From Pedobacter sp. PLR (GTDB lineage: Bacteria; Bacteroidota; Bacteroidia; Sphingobacteriales; Sphingobacteriaceae), in assembly GCF_026239675.1 (NCBI RefSeq), contig NZ_JAPIVQ010000006.1:372001-436000 (forward strand): DNA of 64,000 nucleotides, given 5' to 3'. Both the position numbers and the translations under genes were made by a program. This document shows, one piece after another, positions 7,547 to 16,561 of the stretch. Position 1 is the stretch's first letter, and every line of letters begins with the position of its first letter. Under the pieces are notes generated by a model that was given only the letters and a program-made list of their open reading frames with translations, was not told the origin of the DNA and searched no databases.

Positions 7547-8623
7547 ATGATAATTAGTCCAGAACAAGTTCTAGCCGCTCTGAGAAATGTTGAAGACCCT
7601 GATCTTAAAAAAGATCTGGTGACTTTGAACATGATCAAGGATTTGAAAATAGAAGATAAGAAGGTAAGTTTCACGTTGGAATTAACCACTCCTGCATGTC
7701 CGATGAAAGATATGCTGAAAAATGCATGTTTAAATGCGGTAAAGCATTTTGTAAGCAAGGAAGCTGAAGTAGAGATCAATATCACTTCGAGAGTAACCAA
7801 GCCTATGGATACCACTCAGCTGAAAGCTATCCGCAATATTTTGCTGGTATCTTCCGGAAAAGGAGGAGTCGGAAAATCTACTGTTGCGAGTAACCTGGCG
7901 GTGGCTTTGGCTGCTGACGGCGCAAAAGTAGGATTGATTGATGCCGATATCTATGGCCCTTCAGTACCTACGATGTTCGGCCTGGTAGGTGCAAAACCGA
8001 GTGCCAGAGAAACTGAAGATGGAAAAACGCTGATTCTTCCTATTGAAAAATATGGCATCAAGCTATTGTCATTAGGCTTTTTCGCAGATCCGGATCAGCC
8101 AGTACCGTGGAGAGGACCAATGGCTTCGAATGCAATCAAGCAATTATTCAATGATGCGGATTGGGGCGAGCTGGATTACCTGATTGTTGACCTACCTCCG
8201 GGCACAGGCGATATTCACATCACCATTACTCAAAGTTTCCCGATTGCAGGCGCTGTAATTGTGACCACACCTCAACAGGTAGCCCTTGCGGATACGAGAA
8301 AGGGATTGGCCATGTTTAAAATGCCAAGCATTAATATTCCGGTATTAGGTGTAATCGAAAATATGGCTTACTTTACACCTGAAGAATTACCTGAGAACCA
8401 ATATTATATTTTCGGTAAAGACGGAGGTAAGGAACTGGCAAAATCATTTGATGTACCATTCTTAGGGGAAATACCAATCGTTCAGGGTATTACCGCTGCT
8501 GGTGATAACGGTGCTCCGATTGCATTAGACCTGTCCAGCAAAATGTCAACTGTCTTTGCGGAAATTGCAGGAAAGGTGGCACAACAGGTGGCAATTAACA
8601 ATGCACTGACCGTTAATTGCTAA
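7547..8623 (+). CDS. Mrp/ApbC-type iron-sulfur carrier P-loop ATPase
   Basis: Encodes 358 residues. An N-terminal MIP18/DUF59 domain (about 4-80, with EDPDLKKDLVTLNMI and the TPACPM motif) is followed by a ParA/Mrp P-loop NTPase with deviant Walker A GKGGVGKST (104-112), DADIYGPSVPTMFG, and DLPPGTGD as the Walker B region. Mrp/ApbC proteins bind and transfer Fe-S clusters in the cytosol. The CxxC pair that many Mrp proteins carry after the ENMAYF segment is absent here; residues there read FTPEELPENQYYIFG. The neighbouring NifU-like scaffold fits Fe-S assembly. Confidence 0.9.
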   Translation: MIISPEQVLAALRNVEDPDLKKDLVTLNMIKDLKIEDKKVSFTLELTTPACPMKDMLKNACLNAVKHFVSKEAEVEINITSRVTKPMDTTQLKAIRNILLVSSGKGGVGKSTVASNLAVALAADGAKVGLIDADIYGPSVPTMFGLVGAKPSARETEDGKTLILPIEKYGIKLLSLGFFADPDQPVPWRGPMASNAIKQLFNDADWGELDYLIVDLPPGTGDIHITITQSFPIAGAVIVTTPQQVALADTRKGLAMFKMPSINIPVLGVIENMAYFTPEELPENQYYIFGKDGGKELAKSFDVPFLGEIPIVQGITAAGDNGAPIALDLSSKMSTVFAEIAGKVAQQVAINNALTVNC

Positions 8624-8659
8624 AAAATTACTATTTTTATACTTTAAAAAATTAATAAA

Positions 8660-8905
8660 ATGGATTTAACACAACAAGTAGAGCAGGCACTAGACTCGAT
8701 CAGACCATATTTAATTGCTGATGGCGGGGATGTGGCTATAGAAGAGATTACGGCGGACAATGTAGTTAAATTGAAATTATTAGGAAACTGTGGATCTTGT
8801 AAAATGAGCTTCATGACCATGAAAGCAGGAATCGAACAAGCCATCATGAAAGCAGTGCCGCAAATCACTTCTGTTGTGGCTATTAACCTTGCAGAACCGG
8901 TATAA
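8660..8905 (+). CDS. NifU-like Fe-S scaffold (Nfu domain)
   Basis: Consists of a single 81-residue Nfu domain with DGGDVAIEEI (about 21-30) and the cluster-binding CGSC at Cys44 and Cys47. It can hold and transfer a [4Fe-4S] cluster. It lies 36 nt after the Mrp-type ATPase and is probably co-transcribed with it, so the two would work in the same cluster-delivery route. Confidence 0.93.
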   Translation: MDLTQQVEQALDSIRPYLIADGGDVAIEEITADNVVKLKLLGNCGSCKMSFMTMKAGIEQAIMKAVPQITSVVAINLAEPV

Positions 8906-8947
8906 TCGTTTTAACACTATTTAACTAGCCGTTTTAATTAATACAGC

Positions 8948-8955
8948 TATTTTTG
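8948..8955 (+). promoter_or_regulatory. Candidate -7 box TATTTTTG
   Basis: Matches TAnnTTTG and ends 3 nt before the ATG at 8959, again implying a leaderless transcript. Confidence 0.4.
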
Positions 8956-8958
8956 CAT

Positions 8959-9600
8959 ATGAAGTATTCACTCACCTTATTATTACTTCTTTTTATGGGT
9001 ACGGCTTTCGCACAGGAAAGTCCGGGAAGTAAAAAGTTGATTCAGTTTAGCGGGATTATCACCGACGTAGACAGTAATACAGTGGTGCCATATGTAACGG
9101 TGACCAATTTAACAAATAAAGGCCAGCGGTATGCAGCGAATTTTAAAGGGTATTTCTCTTTTATCGCACATCCCGGTGATACCATTCTATATACTGCTGT
9201 AGGGTACAGAGATGTGTTACAGGCAATTCCTGCACAAATCGACGACAGTAAATATACAGCGATGGTTAAGCTAAAATCGGAGATTGTAAATCTGCCTACA
9301 GTCAGGGTTTACCCGTGGGCTACGGTAGAGGACTTTACCAGGGATTTTATGGCCATGAAGATTGCTGATGATGATTTCTCAATCGCCATCAGGAATCTTT
9401 CTCAGGAAAGTATTACGGAACGTATACAAACCCTGCCAAGAGATGCTTCAGAGATCTCCGGAATCAATTTCCGTTTAAATCACGATAGGTCTTTAAACAA
9501 GAATATGGTGCAAACCAACCCGCTTTTAAACCCATTCGCATGGGGTAAGTTGATGCAATCCATATTCAAAGGTGATAAAAGCAGAAGTGAAGGGAATTAA
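8959..9600 (+). CDS. Secreted protein with CarboxypepD-reg-like domain
   Basis: I chose ATG 8959 (213 residues), because it begins a clear signal peptide (KYSLTLLLLLFMGTAFAQE). The mature N-terminus shows the SGIITDVDSNTVVPYVTV, GYFSFIAHPGDTILYTAVGY pattern of CarboxypepD-reg-like/CNA-B-type beta sandwiches seen at the start of many Bacteroidota outer-membrane proteins. The rest is unrecognised and has no barrel. It is probably an envelope protein of unknown role. Its stop overlaps the convergent peptide deformylase gene by 4 nt. Confidence 0.75.
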   Translation: MKYSLTLLLLLFMGTAFAQESPGSKKLIQFSGIITDVDSNTVVPYVTVTNLTNKGQRYAANFKGYFSFIAHPGDTILYTAVGYRDVLQAIPAQIDDSKYTAMVKLKSEIVNLPTVRVYPWATVEDFTRDFMAMKIADDDFSIAIRNLSQESITERIQTLPRDASEISGINFRLNHDRSLNKNMVQTNPLLNPFAWGKLMQSIFKGDKSRSEGN

Positions 9601-10157
9601 CGCCTTCTATTCTGCTGTGGGAAACGCATTTTATAATCTACTCTCACATTCCCTTTAGAGATCGCATCCAGCTTGCTTTTCAGCATTCTCTTACGCAATA
9701 AACTTAAAGTTTCTGTAAACAGCTTGCCTTCAATGTGGTCATACTCATGTTGAATTACACGGGCAAGGATGCCATTGAGTTCTTTTTCCTGTAAATCCCA
9801 GTTCTCATCATAGTATCTGATGCGGATGTTAGGCTTACGCATTACATCTTCTCTGATGTCAGGAATGCTCAGACAACCTTCGTTGAAAGCCCAGGGCTCA
9901 CCTGTTTCTTCCAGGATTTCTGCATTGATGAAAGCACTTTTGAAGCCTTCCTTCTCCTCTTCATCTACTCCCGTATCTACAATAAATAACCTGATCGGTA
10001 AGCCAATCTGAGGGGCAGCTAAACCAATTCCATGAGCATTATACATGGTTTGATACATGTTGCTGATCAATTGTTTTAAATCCGGATAAGTCTCGTCTAT
10101 AGGAGCGCAAACTTTCTTAAGTACCGGATCGCCGTATGCTACAATGGGTAATTTCAT
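9597..10157 (-). CDS. def: Peptide deformylase
   Basis: Removes the formyl group from N-terminal formyl-Met of new proteins. All three family motifs are present: GIGLAAPQIG (43-52), EGCLSIP (93-99, metal ligand Cys95) and QHEYDH (136-141, His137 and His141 as ligands, Glu138 catalytic). ATG 10157 gives 186 residues and the conserved start MKLPIVAYGDPVLKK. The gene follows the M16 peptidase gene by 18 nt on the same strand and may also have its own promoter just upstream. Confidence 0.96.
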   Translation of the reverse strand: MKLPIVAYGDPVLKKVCAPIDETYPDLKQLISNMYQTMYNAHGIGLAAPQIGLPIRLFIVDTGVDEEEKEGFKSAFINAEILEETGEPWAFNEGCLSIPDIREDVMRKPNIRIRYYDENWDLQEKELNGILARVIQHEYDHIEGKLFTETLSLLRKRMLKSKLDAISKGNVRVDYKMRFPQQNRRR

Positions 10158-10161
10158 AATG

Positions 10162-10169
10162 CAAAAATA
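10162..10169 (-). promoter_or_regulatory. Candidate -7 box TATTTTTG for def
   Basis: Read on the minus strand it matches TAnnTTTG and ends 4 nt before the def ATG, inside the short gap after the M16 peptidase gene. Confidence 0.4.
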
Positions 10170-10175
10170 CAAATA

Positions 10176-11405
10176 TTACGCTAAAGGGTAAAAGGTTAAG
10201 GCGCTAAGATTACTTTCATCTAAGATTTCATTGGCAATATTGGCCATATCAGTGGTCGTTACTGCCTGAATTTTGCTAAAAACTGTCTGTAAATCGTCAA
10301 TTTTGTTGTAGTCAATCAGGCTCTTAGCCATGGATATGATCAAGCCGATCCTGTTTTCTTCGCCTAAAGCAATTTGTCCGATGAACTTATTCTTAGCTTT
10401 TTGAAGCTGGACTTCCGTTAGCGGATGGTCTTTTATCTTCTTAAATTCTTTGAAGATCAGAGATAAGGCTTTATCTACTTTTTCCTTGTCTGTACCAAAA
10501 TATAAGGTAAAGATGCCGGTATCACTCAGCGGGCTATAGCCCGTTTCAATGGTATAAGCAATTCCGTATTTCTCGCGGATCTGTAAATTCAGAACCGAAC
10601 TCATTCCTGTGCCACCCAGCAAATTGTTCAGTAACAACAAGCCTGTTTTATAAGGATGGTGCAACGAATAAGCCTGAGAGCCTAACATGGCATGAGCCTG
10701 CATGATCGGTTTTTCAAAGATGACCTTCGCCAAAGGCGCTTTTTCAGGTGCGATTCTGGTGTCTTTATGAAGGTTTTCCGGAATCTCCGAGTAATATTTA
10801 GCACCGGTTTTAATCAGTTTATTCAGACTGTAATTCCCTAAAACGGCAACAATGATCTTATCGGTATGGTAGTTTTCTTTGATGAACTCATGGATGTCTG
10901 CCTGACTGATGTTGTTGACGGTTTCCGGACTGCCGAGGATATTCCTGCCCAGTGGGTGACCTGCAAATACAAGATCTTCGAAATCGTCGTAAATCGCTTC
11001 TTCCGGTTGATCCAGGTAAGACGTGATCTCATCCAGAATGACACTCTTTTCCTTGTCCATCTCGTCTTCCGGAAAGGTAGAATGGAACACGATGTCATGG
11101 AAAAGCTCCAAAGTTCTGTCCAGATAAGGGTTTAGAAAAGAGGCATGAATACAAGTATATTCTTTGGTGGTGTATGCGTTTAAATCCGCACCCACACTTT
11201 CCAGCCGGTTTAAGATCTGATTCGTATTTCTTTTCTCTGTGCGCTTAAAGATTAAGTGCTCAATAAAGTGAGCCAAACCAGCTTTTTCATGCTGCTCGTC
11301 TCTTGACCCGCTATTTACAATAATGCAGGCATGGGAAATCGCAGATGCAGAAGGGACATGAAGTAATCGGATGCCATTTGGCAAAGTGTGAACATTGTAT
11401 TCCAT
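10176..11405 (-). CDS. M16 family zinc peptidase (processing-peptidase-like)
   Basis: Encodes 409 residues from ATG 11405. The inverted zinc motif HFIEH (46-50) is followed 75 residues later by Glu126 in SVILDEI, the expected third ligand. Substrate-loop segments NAYTTKEYTCIHASF and the late REKYGIAYTIETGYSPL region of the C-terminal half are also present. Single-polypeptide M16B enzymes usually act as homodimers on peptides or unfolded proteins; there is no signal peptide, so it is probably cytosolic. It is upstream of def in the same orientation. Confidence 0.92.
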   Translation of the reverse strand: MEYNVHTLPNGIRLLHVPSASAISHACIIVNSGSRDEQHEKAGLAHFIEHLIFKRTEKRNTNQILNRLESVGADLNAYTTKEYTCIHASFLNPYLDRTLELFHDIVFHSTFPEDEMDKEKSVILDEITSYLDQPEEAIYDDFEDLVFAGHPLGRNILGSPETVNNISQADIHEFIKENYHTDKIIVAVLGNYSLNKLIKTGAKYYSEIPENLHKDTRIAPEKAPLAKVIFEKPIMQAHAMLGSQAYSLHHPYKTGLLLLNNLLGGTGMSSVLNLQIREKYGIAYTIETGYSPLSDTGIFTLYFGTDKEKVDKALSLIFKEFKKIKDHPLTEVQLQKAKNKFIGQIALGEENRIGLIISMAKSLIDYNKIDDLQTVFSKIQAVTTTDMANIANEILDESNLSALTFYPLA

Positions 11406-11411
11406 TAGGCA

Positions 11412-11419
11412 CAAAGATA
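11412..11419 (-). promoter_or_regulatory. Candidate -7 box TATCTTTG for the M16 gene
   Basis: On the minus strand, TATCTTTG ends 6 nt before the ATG at 11405. The position again favours a nearly leaderless mRNA. Confidence 0.45.
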
Positions 11420-11553
11420 CGTAAGAAATAACCGTACGCAGGATAATATTTATGTAGCATTCCGGTCATTTCTGTATCAATGTTAAGGGTTTAGCGAAAG
11501 CTAAAGGCCGTTTTTATGGCTGGTATCCTTCTCATTTAAGCGTTGTCTTTTGG

Positions 11554-12057
11554 TTATTTGATCGCTGCATATTTGAAGGTGTAAAAACCGGTATCATTGT
11601 AGTCCAGCTCATCAAAATAATAGCTCAATACCTGAATTTTATATTGTTTTCCTGCTGCAGTGCGGATCAAAAAGATCTTTCCCTCGATTGGCGTTAAGGC
11701 ATGAGTGGCCATATCGTAATTGTACCAGCCCTTTCCGGAGCCGGTTGGGATTACACTTGTGCTCTGTGTATCTTCTTTATAGCCGCTTTCCGTTGCTTTT
11801 ACAACTTTATCAAAGCTGGTATTGGTTAATACCTGGCCGGCAACTTTATGCTTGCTGTTCAGTTTGATCGTGGTATTGTTGAATGCAAGATCCCAGTTTT
11901 CGGCTTCTTTTACCGGTTTTCCTTCCGTCAGACTGTAAAACGTGGTTTTAGATTTGGCATCCAGATTTTTCTCCGTTTTGGCAGTTTGAGCTAAAACAGC
12001 CTGGCCTGCAAAAAGGGAAATCGATAGAATAGATAAGGTCTTGATGGTGAATTTCAT
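11554..12057 (-). CDS. HmuY-like secreted protein
   Basis: The 167-residue product has a signal peptide (SILSISLFAGQAVLAQ). The mature part follows the HmuY pattern: TFYSLTEGKPVKEAENWDLAF, a GKGWYNYDMATHALTPIEGKIFLIRTAAGKQYKIQVLSYY core (about 110-148), and a final GFYTFKY. HmuY of Porphyromonas is a haem-binding outer-membrane lipoprotein. This protein lacks a lipobox cysteine, and I cannot assign haem ligands, so haem binding is not established. No TonB-dependent receptor gene adjoins it. Confidence 0.75.
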   Translation of the reverse strand: MKFTIKTLSILSISLFAGQAVLAQTAKTEKNLDAKSKTTFYSLTEGKPVKEAENWDLAFNNTTIKLNSKHKVAGQVLTNTSFDKVVKATESGYKEDTQSTSVIPTGSGKGWYNYDMATHALTPIEGKIFLIRTAAGKQYKIQVLSYYFDELDYNDTGFYTFKYAAIK

Positions 12058-12199
12058 GGAGTTTCATTTTTTACAAAGAAACAAACTATTTATAATTATT
12101 CTAAATAATACTCAAGAAATTTATGGCCCTCAGAATCACGCCTGCAATCAGTATTAGAATAGCGGCAGGATCAGGCGTCAGAATATCAAATGTAGTCAC

Positions 12200-13381
12200 T
12201 TAAAAATCGCTTGTTGCGCCTCCTCCTCCAAAACTGCCGCCACCCATGCGGCTTCCCTCAGGTGGGGTGGGTCCATCACCAAAGGTGCCACTTACTATCA
12301 GGGATTCTACTTTGAGATTGTCTAACATATGATCATCATCAAGCTCGGCTACCGTAAAGCCATATTTCGGTGTTTCCAGGTAGCGCATCAGTCCGTAAGA
12401 AATGCCCAGTAATAAAGCCCCGGAAGCCACCAATACGACTTCGATTGAAGCAACATGGTGATATCTTTTAAGGGTAAAACAGGCCGCTGCAACTAAGATT
12501 AATCCTGCGCGGAGCAGAATAACGTCTTTTCTTTTTAAACCGATTCCGATATATATAAAGGGGATACAAAAGGTCCATAGCCAGAAAAACCAACCGAAGG
12601 GAATGTCCTGATCTGGTGCCAGGACTACCTTGTTCATGGAACTGCCGAGCTCCCTGACGACAAAATAATTTCCAGCGGCATAGAGGGTTAGCAGGCTGAC
12701 AAATTGCAGCATCCCGAGGCAGTCTTTATACATCCAGTGCTTTTTGTCGAGCTTTAGCACAAAGGAATAGATCGTCGCTGCAATGATAATGATCAGAAAA
12801 GGCATGGTCGAGAAAGGGTAAAAGCCATAACTATTCCAGGCAAAAAAGATAAAGGCGATAAATGCGCAAAAGCTGACCAATGCCATGACCATGTTCGCAA
12901 AACGGAGGGTAAAATAAGTACCCAGTAGCATTACTAATCCGGAAAGCATCAGTTCATCGATATAACCTTTAAAACCAAAAGCACGCTTATCCAGAAAAAT
13001 GTAAAGCGCTGTTAGCAGGAGCATGCCTGAGGTCCACATCAGGGCATCATCTACACCAGATTTATAATGGTGGAATGTACGAACAGCGATTTCCAGCGCG
13101 ATGTAACATAAAACCCCAAGGAAAGCAAAGTAGCCCGGACTCTCCATTAACCGGGTATTGCTCAACACCAGGCTCAGAAAGCCAAAAGCAAAAGAAGTAA
13201 GGGTAGTGGTAACCAGAAATAAGCCAATCCGCAAGAACAGGTTAGAGCTGTGGAAGCCTACCGGGTATTTTTCCAGAACCGCCTGTAATTCTTCCGCATT
13301 CAGGTTGTTTGCCCGATGTGCTTTTTTCATTTGATCCTGGATGATCAGGTGCTTTAACCAGGTAATATTATAAATGATCAT
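12200..13381 (-). CDS. Polytopic membrane protein with Gly-rich tail
   Basis: Encodes 393 residues. The N-terminal cytosolic part contains LNAEELQAVLEKYP, followed by about ten hydrophobic segments (from about residue 50 to 335), a soluble tail, and a final GGGSFGGGGATSDF. The start codon overlaps the upstream DUF2157 gene stop as ATGA, supporting start 13381 and translational coupling; an internal ATG at 13330 is an alternative. I do not recognise a family with known function. The pair probably forms one membrane complex. Confidence 0.7.
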   Translation of the reverse strand: MIIYNITWLKHLIIQDQMKKAHRANNLNAEELQAVLEKYPVGFHSSNLFLRIGLFLVTTTLTSFAFGFLSLVLSNTRLMESPGYFAFLGVLCYIALEIAVRTFHHYKSGVDDALMWTSGMLLLTALYIFLDKRAFGFKGYIDELMLSGLVMLLGTYFTLRFANMVMALVSFCAFIAFIFFAWNSYGFYPFSTMPFLIIIIAATIYSFVLKLDKKHWMYKDCLGMLQFVSLLTLYAAGNYFVVRELGSSMNKVVLAPDQDIPFGWFFWLWTFCIPFIYIGIGLKRKDVILLRAGLILVAAACFTLKRYHHVASIEVVLVASGALLLGISYGLMRYLETPKYGFTVAELDDDHMLDNLKVESLIVSGTFGDGPTPPEGSRMGGGSFGGGGATSDF

Positions 13382-14361
13382 GAGGCCTTAATTTGTTTGT
13401 TTAAACGGATGATGCGCAGGATTAAAGCTGCTGCGGAAATGATGAAATATAAACAGAGCAAGTACAAGCCACCCATATTACTCATCCCATCCAATGAGCG
13501 GAAAACAAGAATGCTGACCGCGGCATAACTATAAAGAATCACTAGCAGCATGAAATAGAATGATTTATGATGCAAGGCATCGAGATAGAGGTAGAAAGCC
13601 AGGGCAAATAGGATCAATAGCCATATGATGGCCATTCCAGAATCATAATTATTAAAGTAAGCGAACACCAGGGCGATAAAGCTGATGTGGATACCAAAAT
13701 GAAAGTAGCTGAAACGGAAATGCTTTTTGAAACTGAAGCGTTCAGAAAAGAAACCAGCGAGTAAAAGGATCAAGCCCAAAAGTAAATAGGTATAAATTAA
13801 CGTTTGGTTGTCGAAATTGGCATTGGAAAGTAGTCGGTTTGGTGTCACAGATACGCCCATCCAGACTGCGAGGTTGGCAATAGCCATGCTGAGGACCCCT
13901 AAGTGATCAAACTCATAAGCCACATAGAATAAAACCACCATCGGGATAAATGTGGCCATGCCGTAATGGGTTCCAAAAACCTGATATTGATACTGCAGGT
14001 AGCCGGTGAACGTTAGAAAACTAAGACAGCCCAGCAAGAGCAGGTAGTCGAAAAGTACGTCCGGCGCTTTTATTAATTCCCTGCTGAATGGTTTTTTATT
14101 TCGGAAGCAATAGTAAAAACATCCGCCACAAATGGCCGCAATAAATGCCAATATTGCCTGATGGCCTATGGTGTCTATATTTTTATAAATCAGGATGCCT
14201 GATCCGCAGCTGAGCATCATCACGCCCAGATACAACAAGGTCTTCAGCTCCCAGTGCAGGGAGAATAATGGACTTCGCTGTTTTTCAGTCATCTTTTCAA
14301 AAGATCCGGAAGAAATCGTACCGTTATCTTTTAGTGTTTTATAGAGATCATCAGGTATCAT
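13378..14361 (-). CDS. DUF2157 domain membrane protein
   Basis: I used ATG 14361, giving 327 residues. A short N-terminal DUF2157-like segment (DDLYKTLKDNGTISSGSFEKM) precedes a helix ending in LYLGVMMLSCGSGILIYKN and eight to nine further hydrophobic segments. DUF2157 proteins are integral membrane proteins of unknown function. Overlap by 4 nt with the next membrane gene indicates an operon. Extending upstream to 14391 would add ten hydrophobic residues without similarity. Confidence 0.75.
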   Translation of the reverse strand: MIPDDLYKTLKDNGTISSGSFEKMTEKQRSPLFSLHWELKTLLYLGVMMLSCGSGILIYKNIDTIGHQAILAFIAAICGGCFYYCFRNKKPFSRELIKAPDVLFDYLLLLGCLSFLTFTGYLQYQYQVFGTHYGMATFIPMVVLFYVAYEFDHLGVLSMAIANLAVWMGVSVTPNRLLSNANFDNQTLIYTYLLLGLILLLAGFFSERFSFKKHFRFSYFHFGIHISFIALVFAYFNNYDSGMAIIWLLILFALAFYLYLDALHHKSFYFMLLVILYSYAAVSILVFRSLDGMSNMGGLYLLCLYFIISAAALILRIIRLNKQIKAS

Positions 14362-14515
14362 GAGGCGAAAATAAATTGGTAGGATATACAATTATACATA
14401 AAAATAAGGGAATGATCTGGCATTACTAAGCCCGGCTTTACTGTCAATTTGACAAGATTTTTGAATTGGAATGGCCATTGATAGGTAGGCTATGTACTTA
14501 AAAATGAGTTAACAT

Positions 14516-16405
14516 ATGAGCATAGAAGAAAAAGGAACCATTTCCATTCACACGGAGAACATTTTCCCGATCATCAAAAAATTCCTGTATTCAGACAATG
14601 AGATATTCCTGCGCGAGCTGGTATCCAATGCAGTAGATGCGGTACAAAAGATTAAACGTCTTGCTGCATTAGGACAATACAACGGAGAGCTGGGTAACCC
14701 ATTGGTAGAAGTAGCGGTTGATGCGGATAAAAAAACCATTACCATTACAGATAATGGTTTAGGTATGACTGCTGAGGAGATCAAGAAATACATCAATCAG
14801 GTGGCTTTCTCCGGAGCAAGTGAGTTTGTAGAGAAGTTTAAAGACGCGAAAGACGCAAACGAAATCATAGGTAAATTCGGTTTAGGCTTTTATTCGGCCT
14901 TTATGGTATCGGATTTAGTAGAAATCCAGACCCTTTCTTACCAGGATGGTGCAGAACCTGCACGTTGGGTTTGTGATGGTAGTACTTCATTCGAAATTTC
15001 TGCAGGTAACAGAACCACTCGTGGTACGGAAATTACCCTGCACATTAACGCAGAATCAGAAGAGTTTTTGAGCAAAAATAAACTGGAAGAAATTCTGGAG
15101 AAATATGGTAAGTTCTTACCGGTACCGATTAAATTTGGTACAAGAACAGAACACGTTGCCGATGGTGAGGATGAAGAAGGAAAGCCAAAAACAGTAGCTG
15201 TTGAGGTGGATAATATCATCAATACCACCAACCCGATCTGGACTAAAGCACCTGCAGATTTGTCAGATGAGGAATATCTTGCATTTTACAAGCAATTGTA
15301 CCCTTACGCAGAAGATCCTTTATTCTGGATTCACCTGAATGTAGATTATCCTTTCAACTTAACGGGCGTATTATACTTCCCTAAAGTGAAGAATGATTTT
15401 GACATGCAACGCAACAAAATCAAGTTGTTTTCACGTCAGGTATTCATCACAGATGAGGTAAAAGACATCGTTCCTGAATTCTTAATGTTGTTACACGGGG
15501 TAATTGATTCACCGGATATTCCTTTGAATGTTTCCAGAAGTTTCCTTCAGGCAGACAGCAATGTGAAAAAAATCAATAGCTATATCACGAAGAAAGTAGC
15601 AGATAAACTTCAGGAACTTTTCAATAAAGACCGTAAAGGTTATGAAGAGAAATGGGGAGATATCGGTTTATTCGTGAAATATGGTCTGGTAAGCGAAGAG
15701 AAATTCTACGATAAAGCGAAGGATTTTGCCTTGCTAACCAATACTAAAAACGAAAATTATACTTTAGAAGAATACCATGATAAGGTAAAAAATTTCCAGA
15801 CCGATAAAAATGGTCAGGTAGTTTATATCTATTCAACGGATCCTTCTAAACAAGATACGTTTATCCAGTCGGCCAATAAAAAGGATTACGATGTGTTGCT
15901 GATGAACTCAGCAATCGATAATCACTTTATCAGCTTCCTGGAAAATAAACTGGAGAAAACATTATTGAAACGTGTTGATTCTAGTGTTGCCGATAAACTG
16001 ATCGAAAGAGATGACGCTATCGAATCTGTATTAACAGAAGATCAGGCGAAAAAGGTGACTGACATCTTTACTAAAGCGATTACCAAACCAGGAATGCAGG
16101 TAGAGGTAGTTGGTCTGAATCCGGAAGAGTTGCCGGTAACAGTAACGATGGACGAATTTATGCGCCGCATGAAAGAAATGGCACAAATGGGTGGCGGAAT
16201 GGGCTTATATGGCAGCATGCCGGATAGCTATAAAGTAGCCATCAATGGTAACCATAAACTGATTGGTAAGATTCTTTTGACCGACAATGAAGAGGAACAG
16301 GGATTATTGGCTAAACAAGCCATAGATCTTGCTTTATTGGCGCAGGGAATGTTAACAGGTGCGGAATTAACTGCTTTTGTAAGTAGAAGCGTAAATCTGA
16401 TCTAG
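14516..16405 (+). CDS. htpG: Molecular chaperone HtpG (Hsp90)
   Basis: Encodes 629 residues in the usual Hsp90 order. An N-terminal GHKL ATPase domain contains FLRELVSNAVDA (31-42; catalytic Glu34, Mg-binding Asn38), DNGLGM and GLGFYSAFMV. A middle domain contains the PFNLTGVLYFPK and NVSRSFLQ segments, and a C-terminal dimerisation domain follows. The Gly/Met-rich MAQMGGGMGLYG segment near the C-terminus is typical of Bacteroidota HtpG. It acts as a cytosolic stress chaperone. It is monocistronic, with its own terminator at 16425-16457. Confidence 0.97.
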   Translation: MSIEEKGTISIHTENIFPIIKKFLYSDNEIFLRELVSNAVDAVQKIKRLAALGQYNGELGNPLVEVAVDADKKTITITDNGLGMTAEEIKKYINQVAFSGASEFVEKFKDAKDANEIIGKFGLGFYSAFMVSDLVEIQTLSYQDGAEPARWVCDGSTSFEISAGNRTTRGTEITLHINAESEEFLSKNKLEEILEKYGKFLPVPIKFGTRTEHVADGEDEEGKPKTVAVEVDNIINTTNPIWTKAPADLSDEEYLAFYKQLYPYAEDPLFWIHLNVDYPFNLTGVLYFPKVKNDFDMQRNKIKLFSRQVFITDEVKDIVPEFLMLLHGVIDSPDIPLNVSRSFLQADSNVKKINSYITKKVADKLQELFNKDRKGYEEKWGDIGLFVKYGLVSEEKFYDKAKDFALLTNTKNENYTLEEYHDKVKNFQTDKNGQVVYIYSTDPSKQDTFIQSANKKDYDVLLMNSAIDNHFISFLENKLEKTLLKRVDSSVADKLIERDDAIESVLTEDQAKKVTDIFTKAITKPGMQVEVVGLNPEELPVTVTMDEFMRRMKEMAQMGGGMGLYGSMPDSYKVAINGNHKLIGKILLTDNEEEQGLLAKQAIDLALLAQGMLTGAELTAFVSRSVNLI

Positions 16406-16424
16406 TCTTTTTTTTATAGGATAC

Positions 16425-16457
16425 AAAACCCCGTTACAGCAATGTAGCGGGGTTTTT
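16425..16457 (+). terminator. Terminator of htpG
   Basis: AAAACCCCG (16425-16433) pairs with CGGGGTTTT (16448-16456), with further T after the stem. Confidence 0.88.
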
Positions 16458-16561
16458 CATTTTAATTTATTTGTGGTTGTAGCGTTTTTAAATGGAGCCC
16501 CGTTTAAGGAGGAAAAGGCTAAGAGCCAACAATTAACCATTTATATATTAAAAATTTAATT

